From Trichoderma breve (taxonomy: Eukaryota; Ascomycota; Sordariomycetes; Hypocreales; Hypocreaceae), in the NCBI RefSeq assembly GCF_028502605.1, contig NC_079235.1, positions 2,170,001-2,234,000 on the forward strand: a stretch of DNA of 64,000 bases, in the 5' to 3' direction. Both the position numbers and the translations under genes were made by a program. Position 1 is the first letter of the stretch, and every line of letters begins with the position of its first letter. Shown piece by piece: positions 1-13,000 of the stretch. Below the pieces are notes generated by a model. It searched no databases and had not been told where the DNA came from. It saw only the letters and a program-made list of their open reading frames with translations.

Positions 1-703
1 CTGGGCAGCCGTGGCACACACCCTCGCCACGCTGTGCATTCTGCCAAACTCTTCTCTCGGGATGGCTTCCAATTCTTCAGGCAGATAGATAATTTCTGTG
101 ACCTTGAGGAGACGCTGTGGGAATTCCATGTTGATCATGGACTCGGACTCGCAGAACTTGAAGAGCTTCTTCTTGTAAGACGCCCAGTTAGAGGCCGGAA
201 TGGCCGAGAGCTCCGAGGTGAGGTAGATGAGCATACCCTCGAGGCGCTCACGGCGGCTATTGGCAATGGATGGGTTGAATGAGACCTTGGGTGGTTGCTG
301 GTCTTGGAGTTCCTTGAGACGAAACAAGGTGCTTGTTATCTTTTCTTGTCGAGTGGCCAACTCATCTGGAGTAGCATCCGCAACCATGTCGAGGAGGTTC
401 ATCACCAGCTGTTCTTGGCTATCGTCTTCTTGATCTTCCGTAATTTCGGTAGCCTTCTTGGCGCCAGCAGTCTTTCTACGGCTAGATTTTGGAACTGTCG
501 CAACAGCGTCATCCAGATCCATGGTGTCCTGCAGCGAGCTAATGTCACTCGCTCGACTAGCCTGCAAGCATGATCTCGAGTAAGTATCTGTTCCCTGCAA
601 TATATTTGCACAGAGCCAACACAAGAAAAATACAACTTACCGTGCGTGGTGCGGATTCCTCATCTAGAATAAGATGGTCATTGGTCTGCATATCATCAGC
701 CAT
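1..703 (-). CDS. Hypothetical protein, N-terminal part (gene continues beyond left edge)
   Basis: Two exons are seen: 641-703 (21 codons from an ATG in context AACATGG) and 1-561, joined by a 79 nt intron at 562-640 (GTAAGT donor, TTGCAG acceptor) that joins in phase 0. The 208 visible residues start with an acidic segment. A Ser-rich and basic stretch follows (PKSSRRKTAGAKK, about residues 45-57), then an acidic region (TEDQEDDSQ) and a predicted helical segment of about 140 residues (motifs ATPDELATRQEKI, SRRERLEGML, LPEELEAIPREEF). The frame has no stops through the splice and looks like real coding sequence. I do not recognise the family. The basic patch followed by helices would fit a nuclear or chromosome-associated protein, but that is only a guess. 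The open frame extends upstream to about position 924 without another ATG, so the start is fairly secure. It is divergent to the PPR gene on the right. Confidence 0.7.
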
Positions 704-2584
704 GTTGTCTGTTGCTGTAGTCAGATTGGCGATGGGCTCTGTAATTTCCTTGCGCAGCTCTCTAGCTCTCGGTCGCTCCTTTCTTGCAAATACTTTCCTC
801 GAGTCGCCGCGATGATAACTCAAGACTTTGGCTGCGTCAGCTGGCTCAAAGAGGGCGAAGGTGGTGCTTCGCTCTTGACAAGACGTGGCTCTGCCTCGAT
901 GGTGAAAGATGGAAAGCTCGAGGTCGTATGCTCAAGTTATACCCGTGATCCTCTTCAAAAGTCCAAGAGACGATGATTCAACACGCCTCGATGCCGACTC
1001 TCGTTGCTCAAGTTCTCTCTCTCTCTCTCTTCTTCCACGTGCGCCTCAAATTTCCATCAACAGTCATAGGAAACCAAAATCTTTCCCTCGTGCACACTGC
1101 GAAATCGCCTTGTGCCACAGATGGACTTGGGTTTGGCCGTGTTGGAAGGTAGAGAAATTGCCGGCTGCGAGTCACCTGGCTGCTCAAAGATATAGGCGTG
1201 ACGTATATACCTAGTACGTACTTCTATTCACTACCGCCTGTGTAACTTGCAAACACCACGCCTGCAATAGCGAGCATGACTTTTGAATTAGCATAAAAAA
1301 CACCACGCCTATTACAACGATCATGGCTTGTAAAGTAGCAGAATAATCTCATTAATACGTCTAATAACTACAAAGCAATTCCCTGCATCAAGCCATATAT
1401 CTCTTCGGCATTGTTGATGGTTCGTGCTCTATCATGACATCGTAAAGTGCAAAATGCAGACAGGGCGCGATGGAAGAGATATATAGCTTGGCAGTACACT
1501 TCGAGATGAACAAATATCAAGTAATAATATCATGTTCTTCAGAATATCATTGGCTTCGAATATTCGGATTTAGAACATCTCTTGGGAGAGCCATTCCATA
1601 GACTTTTATAGCCTGGTGTAATCGGATTCTAGGAATACCTAGAAGAGGGTTGACCTATTGCTCTAAACCTAATATGCATCAACCATTTTAAGGTAGGGAG
1701 GGTCCAGCTTCCATTCCAACATTAACCACGTGCCTTCGTCTCTGCTGTGGTGAAGTATTGGTAGTATTTCTCATTGGCTGTCAAATACGGCTGCGGATGA
1801 TACAGCATTCGTGCAAGTGCAGGGTACAAGATGGATAGATGCAATCGTCCCAACGACGCCACCTAGGGATTCCATTGAGCCAAGCAAAGACTTGGTCAAG
1901 CTTGCTAGGTGCAACAGTGGTCAAATGGAATGAGAAAAGAGCAGAAATAGTTCCTTGGGTGGAGTAGGTACAGCATTGCCTCTACATGCCTGTAGGCTTT
2001 GCGGATTAACGGACGATTTTGCGCGGTATTACGTTTGCGATATCAGATCATTTTCAATGAAACAACAGTAGAAAAGTAACTCATAGTAGAACTATTTCAT
2101 AGCTGATAGGTACAAGTTTAATCTCCTTTATGCTTTTGAAATTGTATGGTTATGTAAGTGAATTCGTGTGGTTTGGTACAATCGCTGTGTATATGGTATC
2201 CTCATACTCCAACAATCGGCTTTAGGTGCCATCCTGGAACCAAACGAAGAATTAATCGGCTCAACCTTTTTCCTTCACTAAATACCTCTCCTTTGGCAAA
2301 CTTCTTCAATCTCAACACTACCCATGGCCTTTTCCGGGCAACAGAGGTACGTACCGATGTGCTGCTGCACCACACTTTGGCGGGGTGAGGTACGTACCCC
2401 CATAGCTCCCATTGAAATTCTCCCACTACGAGGTATAGCCGAAATATTTGCTCCATCATGCCATGACCAGAAATCTTACGATAGCTCCGGACAAGATCAA
2501 ACCGCACTTCACCACCTTGGATGCGCCCAGAATCGCCCAATTCGCCCAATTCCAGAAGCCCAGCTGCAGCTATGGGCTGTCGAA
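704..2584. other. Intergenic region between divergent genes
   Basis: This 1.9 kb interval separates the leftward hypothetical gene from the rightward PPR gene, so it must hold both promoters. It contains a CT-rich stretch near 1015-1035 (TCTCTCTCTCTC) next to the leftward gene and mixed AT-rich sequence from 1260 to 2160. An in-frame ATG at 2324 precedes the PPR start, but the stretch between them looks like leader sequence. No RNA gene or further coding sequence was recognised. Confidence 0.6.
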
Positions 2585-5344
2585 ATGGCCTCCACCTCTC
2601 CCGTACCGTCTAAAGCGGCGCTCAATGCCCTTCGCGGCGTCCTCTTGACGACTTCATGTTCCGTCGTCTTCCTCGCCGAAGAGCGTCGCCGCCGACTCAA
2701 AATTGCTCGCGCTGCCATTGATAATGCGCGCAAGCTGCATACCGTCAAAAGCAGCCGGGGCGCTGTTGCGCTGAGCGAAAGCTGGGAGGATAGGCTGGCG
2801 GATCTCGGGGATGAGGTTTTATCGCTGCCGTCTGCTTCCCGCCCCAAGAATTCCTATCGAAGACGACGCCGGAGCAACTCTTCTAATACTCTGCTGAACG
2901 GCGGAGGTGTCGATACCAACAGATTTTCATCCGATCATCGTGAAAATGCCAGCGGGATCACGGTTCCCGGTACGGAACAGAAGACTGCCCAAGAGGGACA
3001 GAAAGCCAACTTCGGATTAGATACGGCCAGGCTTATTCTCCCATTGGCTGATATCCGGCAGTTGGATGTGTCGTTCAAATCTTTAGCAGCTTCCGCAATA
3101 CCAGCTCTTCCGCTAAGTTCTAGGGAGGAGGACTTGCGCAAAATTGAGAAGGATGCGGATACGAGGGTGAAGGTGTCTCTGCATAGAACTGCACTACGCT
3201 CTCCAGACTCGAGGATTGGCTCGGCATCTTTTCACGAGCTTCTACGGCCTGATTCCTCTGTTCCGGCCCGCTTATCTTTGTCAAACATGCCGACCCAGGA
3301 AAACAGCACTCAATCGCGTCATATTGGCAAAATTGCAGAGCTCGAGCAAGCTCTACAGGATTTAGAGATGGGCCAGTCAGCACATACTTCGACGTCTGAA
3401 ATGGTAGATTCTGCCCTTATCCAGCTACAAAGTTTATCAGCATCACGGCCTACAACCCCTGCCCTAAGCAGTCTGGTCAAATCAGACGGATTGCGGCTGC
3501 TGAAAATTACGATTGAATCCGAACCTACTAAAACAGACACCGTTCTTGCAGTCCTCCTCCAAAAGTTCAAAGACCCTATTCAGGTCTTGTCACCTCTGAC
3601 AAAGTGGCTATGGGAGAAGAAGGACAAGAAAGGCATAGAGCGACTTCTTCAATTCCTCTCCGACCGCAAACAAGCACGGTTCTGGATGCATGGCATGACG
3701 CTCTATCGGGTACTTTCTGGTCTCGATGAGGTCATGGGGAGCTTCAAAGATATCAAACATCTGTATCGACTTCTACAAAGTGCCGGACTATACCAGGGAA
3801 TTGTTGTGCCTTCCAATATCGAATACAAAATACGTCGCCTTATGGTATCCAAGGCTCTGAAAGCAGGAGACGATGCCTTTGCTCAGGAGGAGATGAAGAG
3901 CCTTTACGAAATGGATCCAGATGCAGTCAAATCCGATATAAAGCTTCAGAGCAGGCTAATTGTGCGGGAAGCTGCTCTTGGCCACTGGGAATCAGTCCGT
4001 AACGGCATAGAAGCGCTTGAGAGTGCTGACGATACCAAGTCAAACGACTTACGATACATGATTAGCAAACTTACAGATGTATTTGTGCAGACTTGCTCCT
4101 CAGAAGGGCTTGAGGCTCTACTTAGGAGATTTGTGCGCAGCTACAGAATACCGCTCAGGTCTAGATGGGTCAACCTCGTTTTGGACCGGCATGCAGGCCG
4201 ACATGATCTCGAGTCGATGTTTTCATGGCTGCAGTTCTGCCATGATGCCGGATTTAAGATGGATGACACTTTTATGCAGCGATTCTATTCCGGATGCCGC
4301 AAATACTGGAGCTTCTCAGACAAAACTATAACAGATCTCCATCAAAATCTCCAGGAGTTGTCACCGGCTATCTCGAAATTGTCACCCAGTAAAACTGATA
4401 GAAAGGAGTCGACTGACGTACCGCCTCCTTTACTTGAGTCTCGTCGCTGGCTGTCTGAGGCTGATGCTTTTGAATGCATGGAATGGCTCTCTGCTCGGAA
4501 TGAATGGGAGAGCGTCTGTGAGGCATATAGCCGACTACGATCGAGCGAATTGAAACCTTCAGTCCGCTGTCTTCGTCTAGCAGTCCTAGGGTACATCAGG
4601 AGGCAAGATTCAAGTATTGATGAAGCAGCATCGCTTATTGACGAAGCTCGCGTGAAAGGCCTCGATGTGACGGAAGCCCTGACCCCTCTTTTACTAGCAA
4701 AGCTTGAGAAAGGGGATGACGCCGGCGATTTGATCAAGCAGGCTCTGCGTCGAGGTGCTCGCGTCCACGACAGTGTGTACAACAAGGCTGCACAAATACT
4801 CTCGGCTAATGGTGATTTGCGAGGAGCTGCCGCCATGTGTGAGGTAGCTGCCAGAGAAAATGGTAATGGAGAGCTATTGTACAGCGAGTACAACTTTTCC
4901 AACCTGGTTTTTGCATATACCGGCTCCGCCAGCTACAGTGCCTTGAAGTCTATCCTGTCCAACTTTACATCGGAAGTCCAGTGGTGGCGCGGCAGCCGGG
5001 CCTGCAAAGAGAGCATCAAGCTGGCCATGAAGACGACGGCGATGCGGGCTGTGGTACATCCCAAAGAGAAGAATGATCACAAGGACGCTCTCTTCAAGCT
5101 CGATGAAGCCCTCATTCATGTCAAGAAGTGCCGCTCAACCAGAGATGATCGAAGGGCGGTGACGGAAGCATTCATACGGGTGATTAGACCTTTGGCAGCC
5201 GAACCTGAGCAGGATCCCGCAGATGCGCGGAAGCCCAACCTAGCTACGGCGGAGATATCACTGCCAGAAATGTCGGAAACAAAGACTTTCCAGAGATCGG
5301 TTCTGGTGGCTCGTCAAGGACTGGCAGTTGCCGGGGAAGCATGA
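2585..5344 (+). CDS. PPR-like helical-repeat protein, probably mitochondrial
   Basis: An uninterrupted frame of 919 codons. The frame stays open upstream to an ATG at 2324, but the 87 extra residues are Cys/Pro-rich and unlike a conserved domain. The ATG at 2585 (GTCGAAATGGCC) begins a more typical N-terminus: a short Ser/Pro lead, a hydrophobic amphipathic stretch (about residues 13-32) and a very basic stretch (EERRRRLKIARAA), as in mitochondrial presequences. Residues 50-320 are Ser/Arg-rich and poorly ordered. From about 327 to 600 and 620 to 860 the protein is a run of paired helices of PPR/TPR character (for example WESVCEAYSRLRSSELKPSVR and DDAGDLIKQALRRGARVHDS). Fungal proteins of this type usually bind organellar RNA or mitoribosomes. 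That function is inferred from fold type, and no specific orthologue is claimed. No intron is seen. Confidence 0.82.
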   Translation: MASTSPVPSKAALNALRGVLLTTSCSVVFLAEERRRRLKIARAAIDNARKLHTVKSSRGAVALSESWEDRLADLGDEVLSLPSASRPKNSYRRRRRSNSSNTLLNGGGVDTNRFSSDHRENASGITVPGTEQKTAQEGQKANFGLDTARLILPLADIRQLDVSFKSLAASAIPALPLSSREEDLRKIEKDADTRVKVSLHRTALRSPDSRIGSASFHELLRPDSSVPARLSLSNMPTQENSTQSRHIGKIAELEQALQDLEMGQSAHTSTSEMVDSALIQLQSLSASRPTTPALSSLVKSDGLRLLKITIESEPTKTDTVLAVLLQKFKDPIQVLSPLTKWLWEKKDKKGIERLLQFLSDRKQARFWMHGMTLYRVLSGLDEVMGSFKDIKHLYRLLQSAGLYQGIVVPSNIEYKIRRLMVSKALKAGDDAFAQEEMKSLYEMDPDAVKSDIKLQSRLIVREAALGHWESVRNGIEALESADDTKSNDLRYMISKLTDVFVQTCSSEGLEALLRRFVRSYRIPLRSRWVNLVLDRHAGRHDLESMFSWLQFCHDAGFKMDDTFMQRFYSGCRKYWSFSDKTITDLHQNLQELSPAISKLSPSKTDRKESTDVPPPLLESRRWLSEADAFECMEWLSARNEWESVCEAYSRLRSSELKPSVRCLRLAVLGYIRRQDSSIDEAASLIDEARVKGLDVTEALTPLLLAKLEKGDDAGDLIKQALRRGARVHDSVYNKAAQILSANGDLRGAAAMCEVAARENGNGELLYSEYNFSNLVFAYTGSASYSALKSILSNFTSEVQWWRGSRACKESIKLAMKTTAMRAVVHPKEKNDHKDALFKLDEALIHVKKCRSTRDDRRAVTEAFIRVIRPLAAEPEQDPADARKPNLATAEISLPEMSETKTFQRSVLVARQGLAVAGEA

Positions 5345-8300
5345 TGAACAAGGGGGCCGGCATGTATATACACGATTCATATTGATATAACCGTATAAAA
5401 ACTATGTAGTCGACCTAATTCATCTACATATATAGCAAAATAAATGCTGCTAGAAACTATTGGTTGAAATCTGGAACAAAAAAATGTGTCTTGCAGTACG
5501 ACATTGTTGTCACCATGAACTTTATCCAAAGGAATGGCCCATTCATCATTCGAACAAACATTGTGAAAATACAAACTAGTGAATACTCTTAATCCTTATA
5601 AGACATTATACAAGTAACAGCTTGTGAGTGCATGTCCTTGATGTTTAGACACATCATCTCATTAGAAACACAATAAATAGGTGAAATACCCGACGGATAT
5701 CGCAAAAGCAGACACAGAGCGACGTTCTAAACGGTGGCATTTGGGGTACGAAGATAGCTAATGGCAACTTAGATGCATTCACTTAGTATATATGTTACAA
5801 ACTCCGATGTATTAAAGTGAGCAAACGAGGTGCTCTTTATATTTTGCATCATATACATCACGAATTATCTAGATGGGGAGCTTTTATGTTGTTCAATCAT
5901 AGCACAAATCGAGGACATTGTCGTTCCAAGATGAATGATCCGGTTCAAATATTGTGTTTATTCAGTTTGGTACTTTCTCTTGATGGCTGCCATCCATTTT
6001 CACGTTGGACAAACAAACTTAATACAAGGTTAATAAAGCTCCTCATTCCGCATCGAAATATTCCGATATAATTCTTTTATTTTAAAATTCATCTTTTATC
6101 CATTATCTTTTTCTAATTCTTATTTCTATTATTCTTTTTCTTAATTCTTTTTTTCTATTTCTTTTCTATTTCTGCGGCATGCATTAATTATGCAGCATCA
6201 CTTCTCAATTCCTCATCCTGACATGTCCAAAAGATCCCTCGCATCGGCAATCAAATCTAAGCCCGGCCACTCCCTCTCAAAGTAAGGTCTCGTGATGGAC
6301 GATCCAAATAGTTTACGGAACAATCCTTCAGGACTACACTTCTATTTCTAGCTACCGTGAAACAAATTCGTATCTCAGTCTCTCTCCCCGGGCCTATAAT
6401 TTAGATGCTCATTCTCAATTAGAAGTGAATGTCCGAAGGAGAGGGTTACATATGCAGATGCAAGCCAGGGAAGGATAGGAAAAACTTGGCAAGGGTCTTT
6501 CGGCATCGTCGGAATGCTGCTATCCAGGGTTAATCATGTTCGGCATCTTTTTACAAAGTCAAACTCGGTGGTTTTCGGTGTTTTGTTTCGTCTTCGAGAT
6601 TGTAGGGTGGTCATTGGTACTGTAGATGGCCGTCTTCGTCAGTGTAGAGTATCATGTGAATGAATTTTTACTCTCACTCAAAGTTCTACGAGCAAGAACT
6701 AAGTTGGCCAGTAAGAGGACAGAGAAGGCAACTTATAAAAATAAGATGAAAAGGTAGTATTACTCCTTTGCACCGCAAGTGCCGAAAAAAGCGTATGCAA
6801 GTCAACCATTAGTTTCAAAGTCAACATTGGAAGAAACAACTAGTAGTTCGCACCAATTGAATCGTAATCGTAACGCTAGACCATGATCCGCCAAGATTGA
6901 ATCGCCCAAAAACGCCATGTTCATTTATCTCATTCAATAGCCCACGTAGGCTGCATGAAGTGCAGAGCCGCAATCTTCAGCGGTCCCTGTTTCTACTCGC
7001 TTTTGTTTCCTGCATCCCCCATCTCATTCATTGTATCGTGTGCCTTGTTAGTTTCTCCGGCGATCCGCCAAGTAGCTTCGGCCAAAAGTCTAATGAATGC
7101 GGCGCCACGACGATGCGTGCCTTGATTCGCAGACAACATGCTTTGCCTCGCAGGTTAGCAAGAAACGTTCAATTGGCGCTTATATGTTAGAAGTCTGGGG
7201 GTGGTCCTGAACGGCCATATTTATCGGCAAAACAGCCTTTCAATGGCTTCCTGGGGAAGGCGGGAAGAGGAGCCGTGCTGAGGTGGTTCGGTAGCTTAAT
7301 AGCTGCGATATGTTGTGCGGATTTATATATGGAGGCGGGAACGGTAAGAATACGAGAACTGGGGCGCAATGGCTTGGACAGGCAGCACAGCTCTGGCATT
7401 TTGCGGAGAATTGTTATTGAAATCATATTTTTATTTTCATTTTTTATTTTGAATTTATCTAGTCATTTTATTTCATCGTATTTCATGTCAGGGCAAATGC
7501 AGGTCCTGACTTGACAATCTGATATCGAGGGCGCTCAGCGGGCGCCGTCCTTCGGTAAAGCTGCTCGGCATGGCAACGGAATGCACGCCAGCCTCTTTTT
7601 CTCCCACTCCCCCGGAGACAATACATAATATACGGCAAAAATATCTTGCAGCCATCAACTGTCACGAATCTCGATATAACAGCGATCAGCTGGCTTGTTT
7701 GCGCGTAGATTTACAGAGTCCATGGCGTCAGGCTGCGGTAAAACGATCATCAGGATCAGAGGGGGGTTGCCTAAATAGGAAAGCTTCCCAAATTGGCTCT
7801 CGACGCGCCAGGCAAAACTTTCACCCCCTCGTTGTTCTGCTTGTTTGTTATTCTTACTGCGGTGGCTGGAATATCCCATCGCAATTTGATGCTGTTGGTT
7901 CTGATGGAATTTGATCTACTCTGCTACTTCAATTGCCGTATTCTCTTCCCCCTCCGTTTTACCAATTGAGGCAAGCCGTGGGGAGCCCTTACCGGCGTTT
8001 ACAACAAAACAACGAAGCTTTACTGCGGAGGAGGGGGCAGACAAGCCGAGAAACAACACCATGATGTCATGATTCACGATGGCAGAGGCAGCCCGGATCA
8101 GCAAACGGCAAAAAGCACGTGAACGGCCCTCCCACCCCCTGAGAACTTGCATATCGACATGCATTGTCATCTTTTCTGTCTGCTCTTGGCCCAAAGCAGC
8201 TTTCTGCACCATCGCATAGGCCCGAAAGGTGGTTGAGGCCTGCATCACTGGTGACATTTTGGCTATCCTTTTTCCTGCCAACAGAGGCCAATGGTTCATG

Positions 8301-9000
8301 TGGTTTGCCACTGCGGCACAGAGTACGGTAGCTAGCATATATATCGTCTCTAGCCGAGGAGAACCGCTCCAACCGAAAGCCTTATAGAGCGCAGCTGAAG
8401 ATGCGGGTGAACAAGGTTTTGCTTCCCTCGAAAATACGCGTCAGGTGAGCAACGGCGATGAGGCACAGGAATATGATGAGGGCAAATCGCCAGCGTATCG
8501 TCGATAGGCTGGTTACTGGTAGTAATACGAAGTGCTGAGCCCCCTCCTTGTAACCAGAATCTGCTTGTGCCCTTGCAGCCAGTTGCGCTTCGTTCGCGCT
8601 CTTCCCCCGCTCTGGGGGGCGATGAAAAAGACAATCACATGAGAGGGTGAAATTTTCTGGTCCTGTCGCCCTTCTTACTGGAGGATATTCGTCTTAGCCA
8701 CAGGTTGAGGGGATGGCGCGTATTGGTGGTTAATTTGGCTGCTAGCCGTCAAAGTTTCGGTCGCATTTCTTTTATCTTATTTTTATTTACAGCTTTTAGC
8801 TATTATTATTTTATTTTTTATTCCCGCGATTTATTTATTTATATTTAAATCCATCATATGGCTGATCGACGCCATACCACTTCGCGCAATGCAGGCCGAC
8901 ACAAGCTTCTGCTCGTCCAAAAGGCTATTTTCCCATCGACATGTGTCAGCGACAAGAAAACACGTTCATCCCATGCAAATCAAAACACAATCGTAAATCA
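5345..9000. other. Gene-free stretch with AT-rich tracts
   Basis: Begins with the presumed 3' UTR of the PPR gene. From about 6066 to 6176 the sequence is T-rich (TTTCTATT-type), with further AT tracts near 7421-7480 and 8765-8852. Longest frames (for example 140 codons at 7916-8338 on the minus strand) show no recognisable domain and have competing frames on the other strand. I see no supportable gene. Confidence 0.5.
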
Positions 9001-12000
9001 AGTGACAGCGCACGCGCCCAAGGGCTGCAGCGGGATGAAGGTATAATAGATTAATCAGCATGGGTCCTTGGATGGTCGAATGTCACTCCGTCATCGAACG
9101 GCTGCAGGCGTAGGGCTGGTAGTTAATCAACTGCGGGTTCGATGCGATAGGGCCAGCGCATGCAGAATACTACATACTACAGCAAGCAGAAATCAAGTAT
9201 GTAAAATACGAAGTTGCAGGGATGCGAGTCTGTGCCTGTGACTGGGCCGATTAAGTGATGAGCACATGCTGATGCATGCACAGCGCCGAGGGCCATGCCG
9301 CGTCTGCCATCTATCCCGTTTCCCCTGAAATGACAACAGATACATTACTTTTCATGTGCTTTTCATGGGCAAGCGACGAGAAATTGAAGCTATTGCAAAG
9401 TGCTCAATCCAACCGACAACAAGCGTGCTGGTTTACGAAACCTTTTCCGCTTGTCTTATTGGCGGGAATAAGCCGAGGGCCAAAGTCGGGGAGATAAAAG
9501 CAACACAAGTTCTTTGTGAGAGCCAACTTCGGTAGCAACTCCGAGCAAAAAGACCCTCAGCCTCTTTTGTCCTCGGTGTAGCTGTCGGGTGGCTTCCGGA
9601 CGAGGCAAAAAAAGAAAAGAAAAAAGAGGCACCTTTAATTGTTGAATAAATGTTTTGTTAGTTATTCCCAGCAAACGCCTCGATACGCGCCACAGCAAAC
9701 GCCGCTGAGAATCTCGCTTGACTCGGCAACGAGATGCCGCAGCGGCGACTTCTCAGCAGTTAATTAGGCCCTGAATCTCGAAAGCCTCACTTTCACAATA
9801 AGCTTTAGCTGTGGTTACGTTGCTCCCGAATCTTCCCCACGGGCTGCGGCGAGCTCTCCAGGCCCCAGGGGTCTTTCAGAATGCGTCACGCGTACAGCAT
9901 TAAAACAGATGAACAGGCAATTTAGAGATTCGCATTTTATGACAAGCAAGCTTTCGAAGATGCTACTCGTCGAATAATATAATTGATTAATCCTGCTTAC
10001 TGGGCAAAGCTTGCCCAGCTTACCTCATATGAAAAAGCTGCGTCACGCGCGTCCGCAGCAAGTGTTTGGTGTCAGCGACAAGTCAACTGAATGGGCACGT
10101 GTAAAGCCAGATTCACTCGCTGAAACAAGCGACCGAAGCGGGCTGAGATCCGGCGCCGGGCTCCATCTTGCTTGCCGAGCGCGACCCGGGAAATCGATCC
10201 GCAAACCGGACATGGAGCCGGGAGTCGCGCCACGCCTCAGCCAATGCCATGCTTCTGAATGTCATCAAGTCGGACTAATGGATGATTTCGCTTGTCAATG
10301 GTGAGAAAATACGATGGTTACGATGATAGAGGGAGGGTGTATCTTGTAATTCTTGATTTTGCTTCATTTGTAAACATCTTGATTTAAACAAACAGAGTAT
10401 CGCCTGTGTTAACTGATGTCATCTTGGGTGAGACTGTATATTTGCCTTTTCGCAGAAAGAAGCAAGGCGTAGTAATGCTCGCTTAATCATAAGCAACCCA
10501 AAAAGAAGTCGAAATATGGGCAAAAGGAAGATGAGAAGGCTTTAGCAATTCAGCCGACCTCCCGGTAATAAACTGAATGGGCGTAACGTCGAAAGAATTC
10601 ATCCGCAACAGGTCCAATTACATCCCCCGTGTCCTTTCGTGGCTGAAAAGCCTCTTCGACAGTCTTACTGTTCTGTGTCCCAAACAACAGCGCCACAAGC
10701 AACTTTGCGCGATTGTGCTAAAGGGAGCATTATCCGCCCTTCCCGCGCAGTTAGATTGCAGGCGCATACTCGAGATTCGCAACGTGGGCAAACCGCCTAA
10801 GCCGCCCAAACCGCCCAAAGCGCAAAGCCACCGGCTGGAAGCCACAATACACGGCTTTTGCGGATTTCGCGGGAGTTCAGCTTCCATATATTTGGATGCC
10901 GCAAGGGGACGCCGGCATGCGGCGACTCTGCGGTACGCTGCCACGTGTGGCGGCGTTTGCTTGAGGACAATCTCAATGTGAAAAGAGGCCGCAGAGGCTG
11001 AATGAAGTTGGCTCCCTCCAGCAGATACAACTGAAGTTACAGCACAACTACAAGTGTAGACAAGATAGTAGCCTCACATGAACACTCAACAGCTAAAGTA
11101 AACCCAATGCTAAATAGGTAGCATTCAAGAGCCACTTTTCTGATTCAGTCAACAACAAGCTTGTCAACTGTCTGACTTACACAACCCACCCCCATTCTTA
11201 CTCAAAAGAGTTCAAGCTTCAGGCAACGAGATATTCACAATGCCCCCACCGAAGGAGTGGAACGTGCCAACTTGCCTCATTGTCCTCTAGCTAGACCGCC
11301 CATCCAAAAGAACCAGCGAGTTTCCGTCGGAGTACTGACTGTACCTACGGAGAATGACATTCCGATGGGAAACGGCGGAGACTGCCATTAGGCTAATGAG
11401 CGGTACGGGCTGACAATGTTTGGCCCCCCCGTATTCGGGTTTACGCCATAGCTGACATTGAACATGCATGCCACACACTCCACCACCCATTGACCAAAAT
11501 TACCCCAGTGGCGACGGGTTTCCCACGTGTCGCAGAAGCATTCTAGAAGAATGGCTGAAAGCGGGGTCTCGACACCCTCTTTGTCGTTGTCGTTCTTTTC
11601 CTCTGGCGATTTTCTGCGGTTCTCCCACGTTTGAGTTTAACGCCATCTCCGACATTCCAGCCCAGCCGCCTTGGATGTGTCATGTGGAAGGGGACATGAC
11701 TATGCTAGACTGTTGGCTGGCAGAAGCAATGAATAATGAAATACCCCAAAGGCCCGCCGGAAGAGGAAAAGACAACGTAAAGACATGTCACCGTTCCCAA
11801 AGTCCCTCTCCCACCCCAGAGAAGGAGGTTTCTTCCTTTTAGGGATGTAACGCAACAAGAAAGCGTTTGGGGTTAACTAGCCAAAACAGGCAACTTTAAT
11901 ATCGGAGCGGTTCTTGTGTTGAGACACGTTGCGGCACGTCGCAACCTCCATTTGTTGTAATCCCTGTCAAATGTAACCTCTGCGAGATAAGAGAAAATGC

Positions 12001-13000
12001 TTGTTTGTTTCGCATGTGCCCGTACCATATCATATCATATCAAGTAGACTTGGCTTTGTTAGGAGGAGGAGACTTGAAGCCAGGGGAGGCGGTATCGTTT
12101 TCGACTTGGTTGATGCGGTGACAGTTTACTACGGTACAGCCCTCAAGCTTCGTATCAGCAGTCAATAGGATTGATCCCAAAAAGCATCGTAGCCACGAGA
12201 CTCATTCTCCATCCGGGAGACCCCCGAATCACCGCCGTGCCACCTGAAGCCACATTTCCGTCGGCTGGTCTTGCAACCGACGATGGCAAACAAAGAAAAG
12301 CAAACAATTCTTTTTTCCTGCCACATGAATGCCACGAGGGCCATGTCATCTTCCATCCAGCCACCGATCTGAACAGAAACTGTTACCGAAAAGAAAAGAA
12401 TAACCGATCATCTCCATAGAAATCGCGGAGTACCGCACCAGATGGGCAAAGACGAAGCGCGGCCGAGAAGTCACCGACGCGCCACAAGTTGCTTCGGAGT
12501 GCTGCCGCTGACAGGCCAGATGTCAGTGGCGGTGCGATACTCCGCGTGTTGTGTCTACTTTGACAGATGTAGCTGTGGCTGGAGAAGAGAAAACCACGTT
12601 CTGTCTGTTGCCACTGGGTCAATTGCCTGTTTGAGCAAGGAAATCCGGGTGCGCGAAAAGGCTTGAGTGCTTTGTCAGAAAAGGCACGTATTTTCCAGAC
12701 TCTTCCTCGGGAGCGACAACCAGAAAAGATGTCAAATAAAATAAAAGAAAATACTAAAAAGATTAAAGTAAAATGAATATTCAATTTATCATTTCATCAT
12801 TTTCATTTCTCAGCTTATTCCCCCTTCTTCAGGGCATTTGTCAGGCGCATGCTTGCAAACAAGGAAAAGACTCGCAAACAACCGAAATACAGACATGTCA
12901 ATCAAAACCCGGCAATGACGTAGCCACACATAATCCCCCAGTGACCTACCCATTGATTCACTTGCGATCGAGATCCCGAGGCTTGTCCCCCCCTTTTCGC
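9001..13000. other. Gene-free stretch, mixed composition
   Basis: Ordinary mid-GC sequence with scattered short frames below 140 codons. A short CATAT microsatellite (about 3.5 units) lies near 12030-12048. A small CCGCCCAAA-type direct repeat sits near 10790-10820. No splice-linked coding series, tRNA or mobile element was recognised. Confidence 0.5.

Noticed and set aside
2324..2584. N-terminal extension of the PPR frame from the ATG at 2324
   Set aside because: The 87 extra residues are Cys/Pro-rich and unlike a targeting sequence, while the ATG at 2585 begins a typical basic amphipathic presequence.
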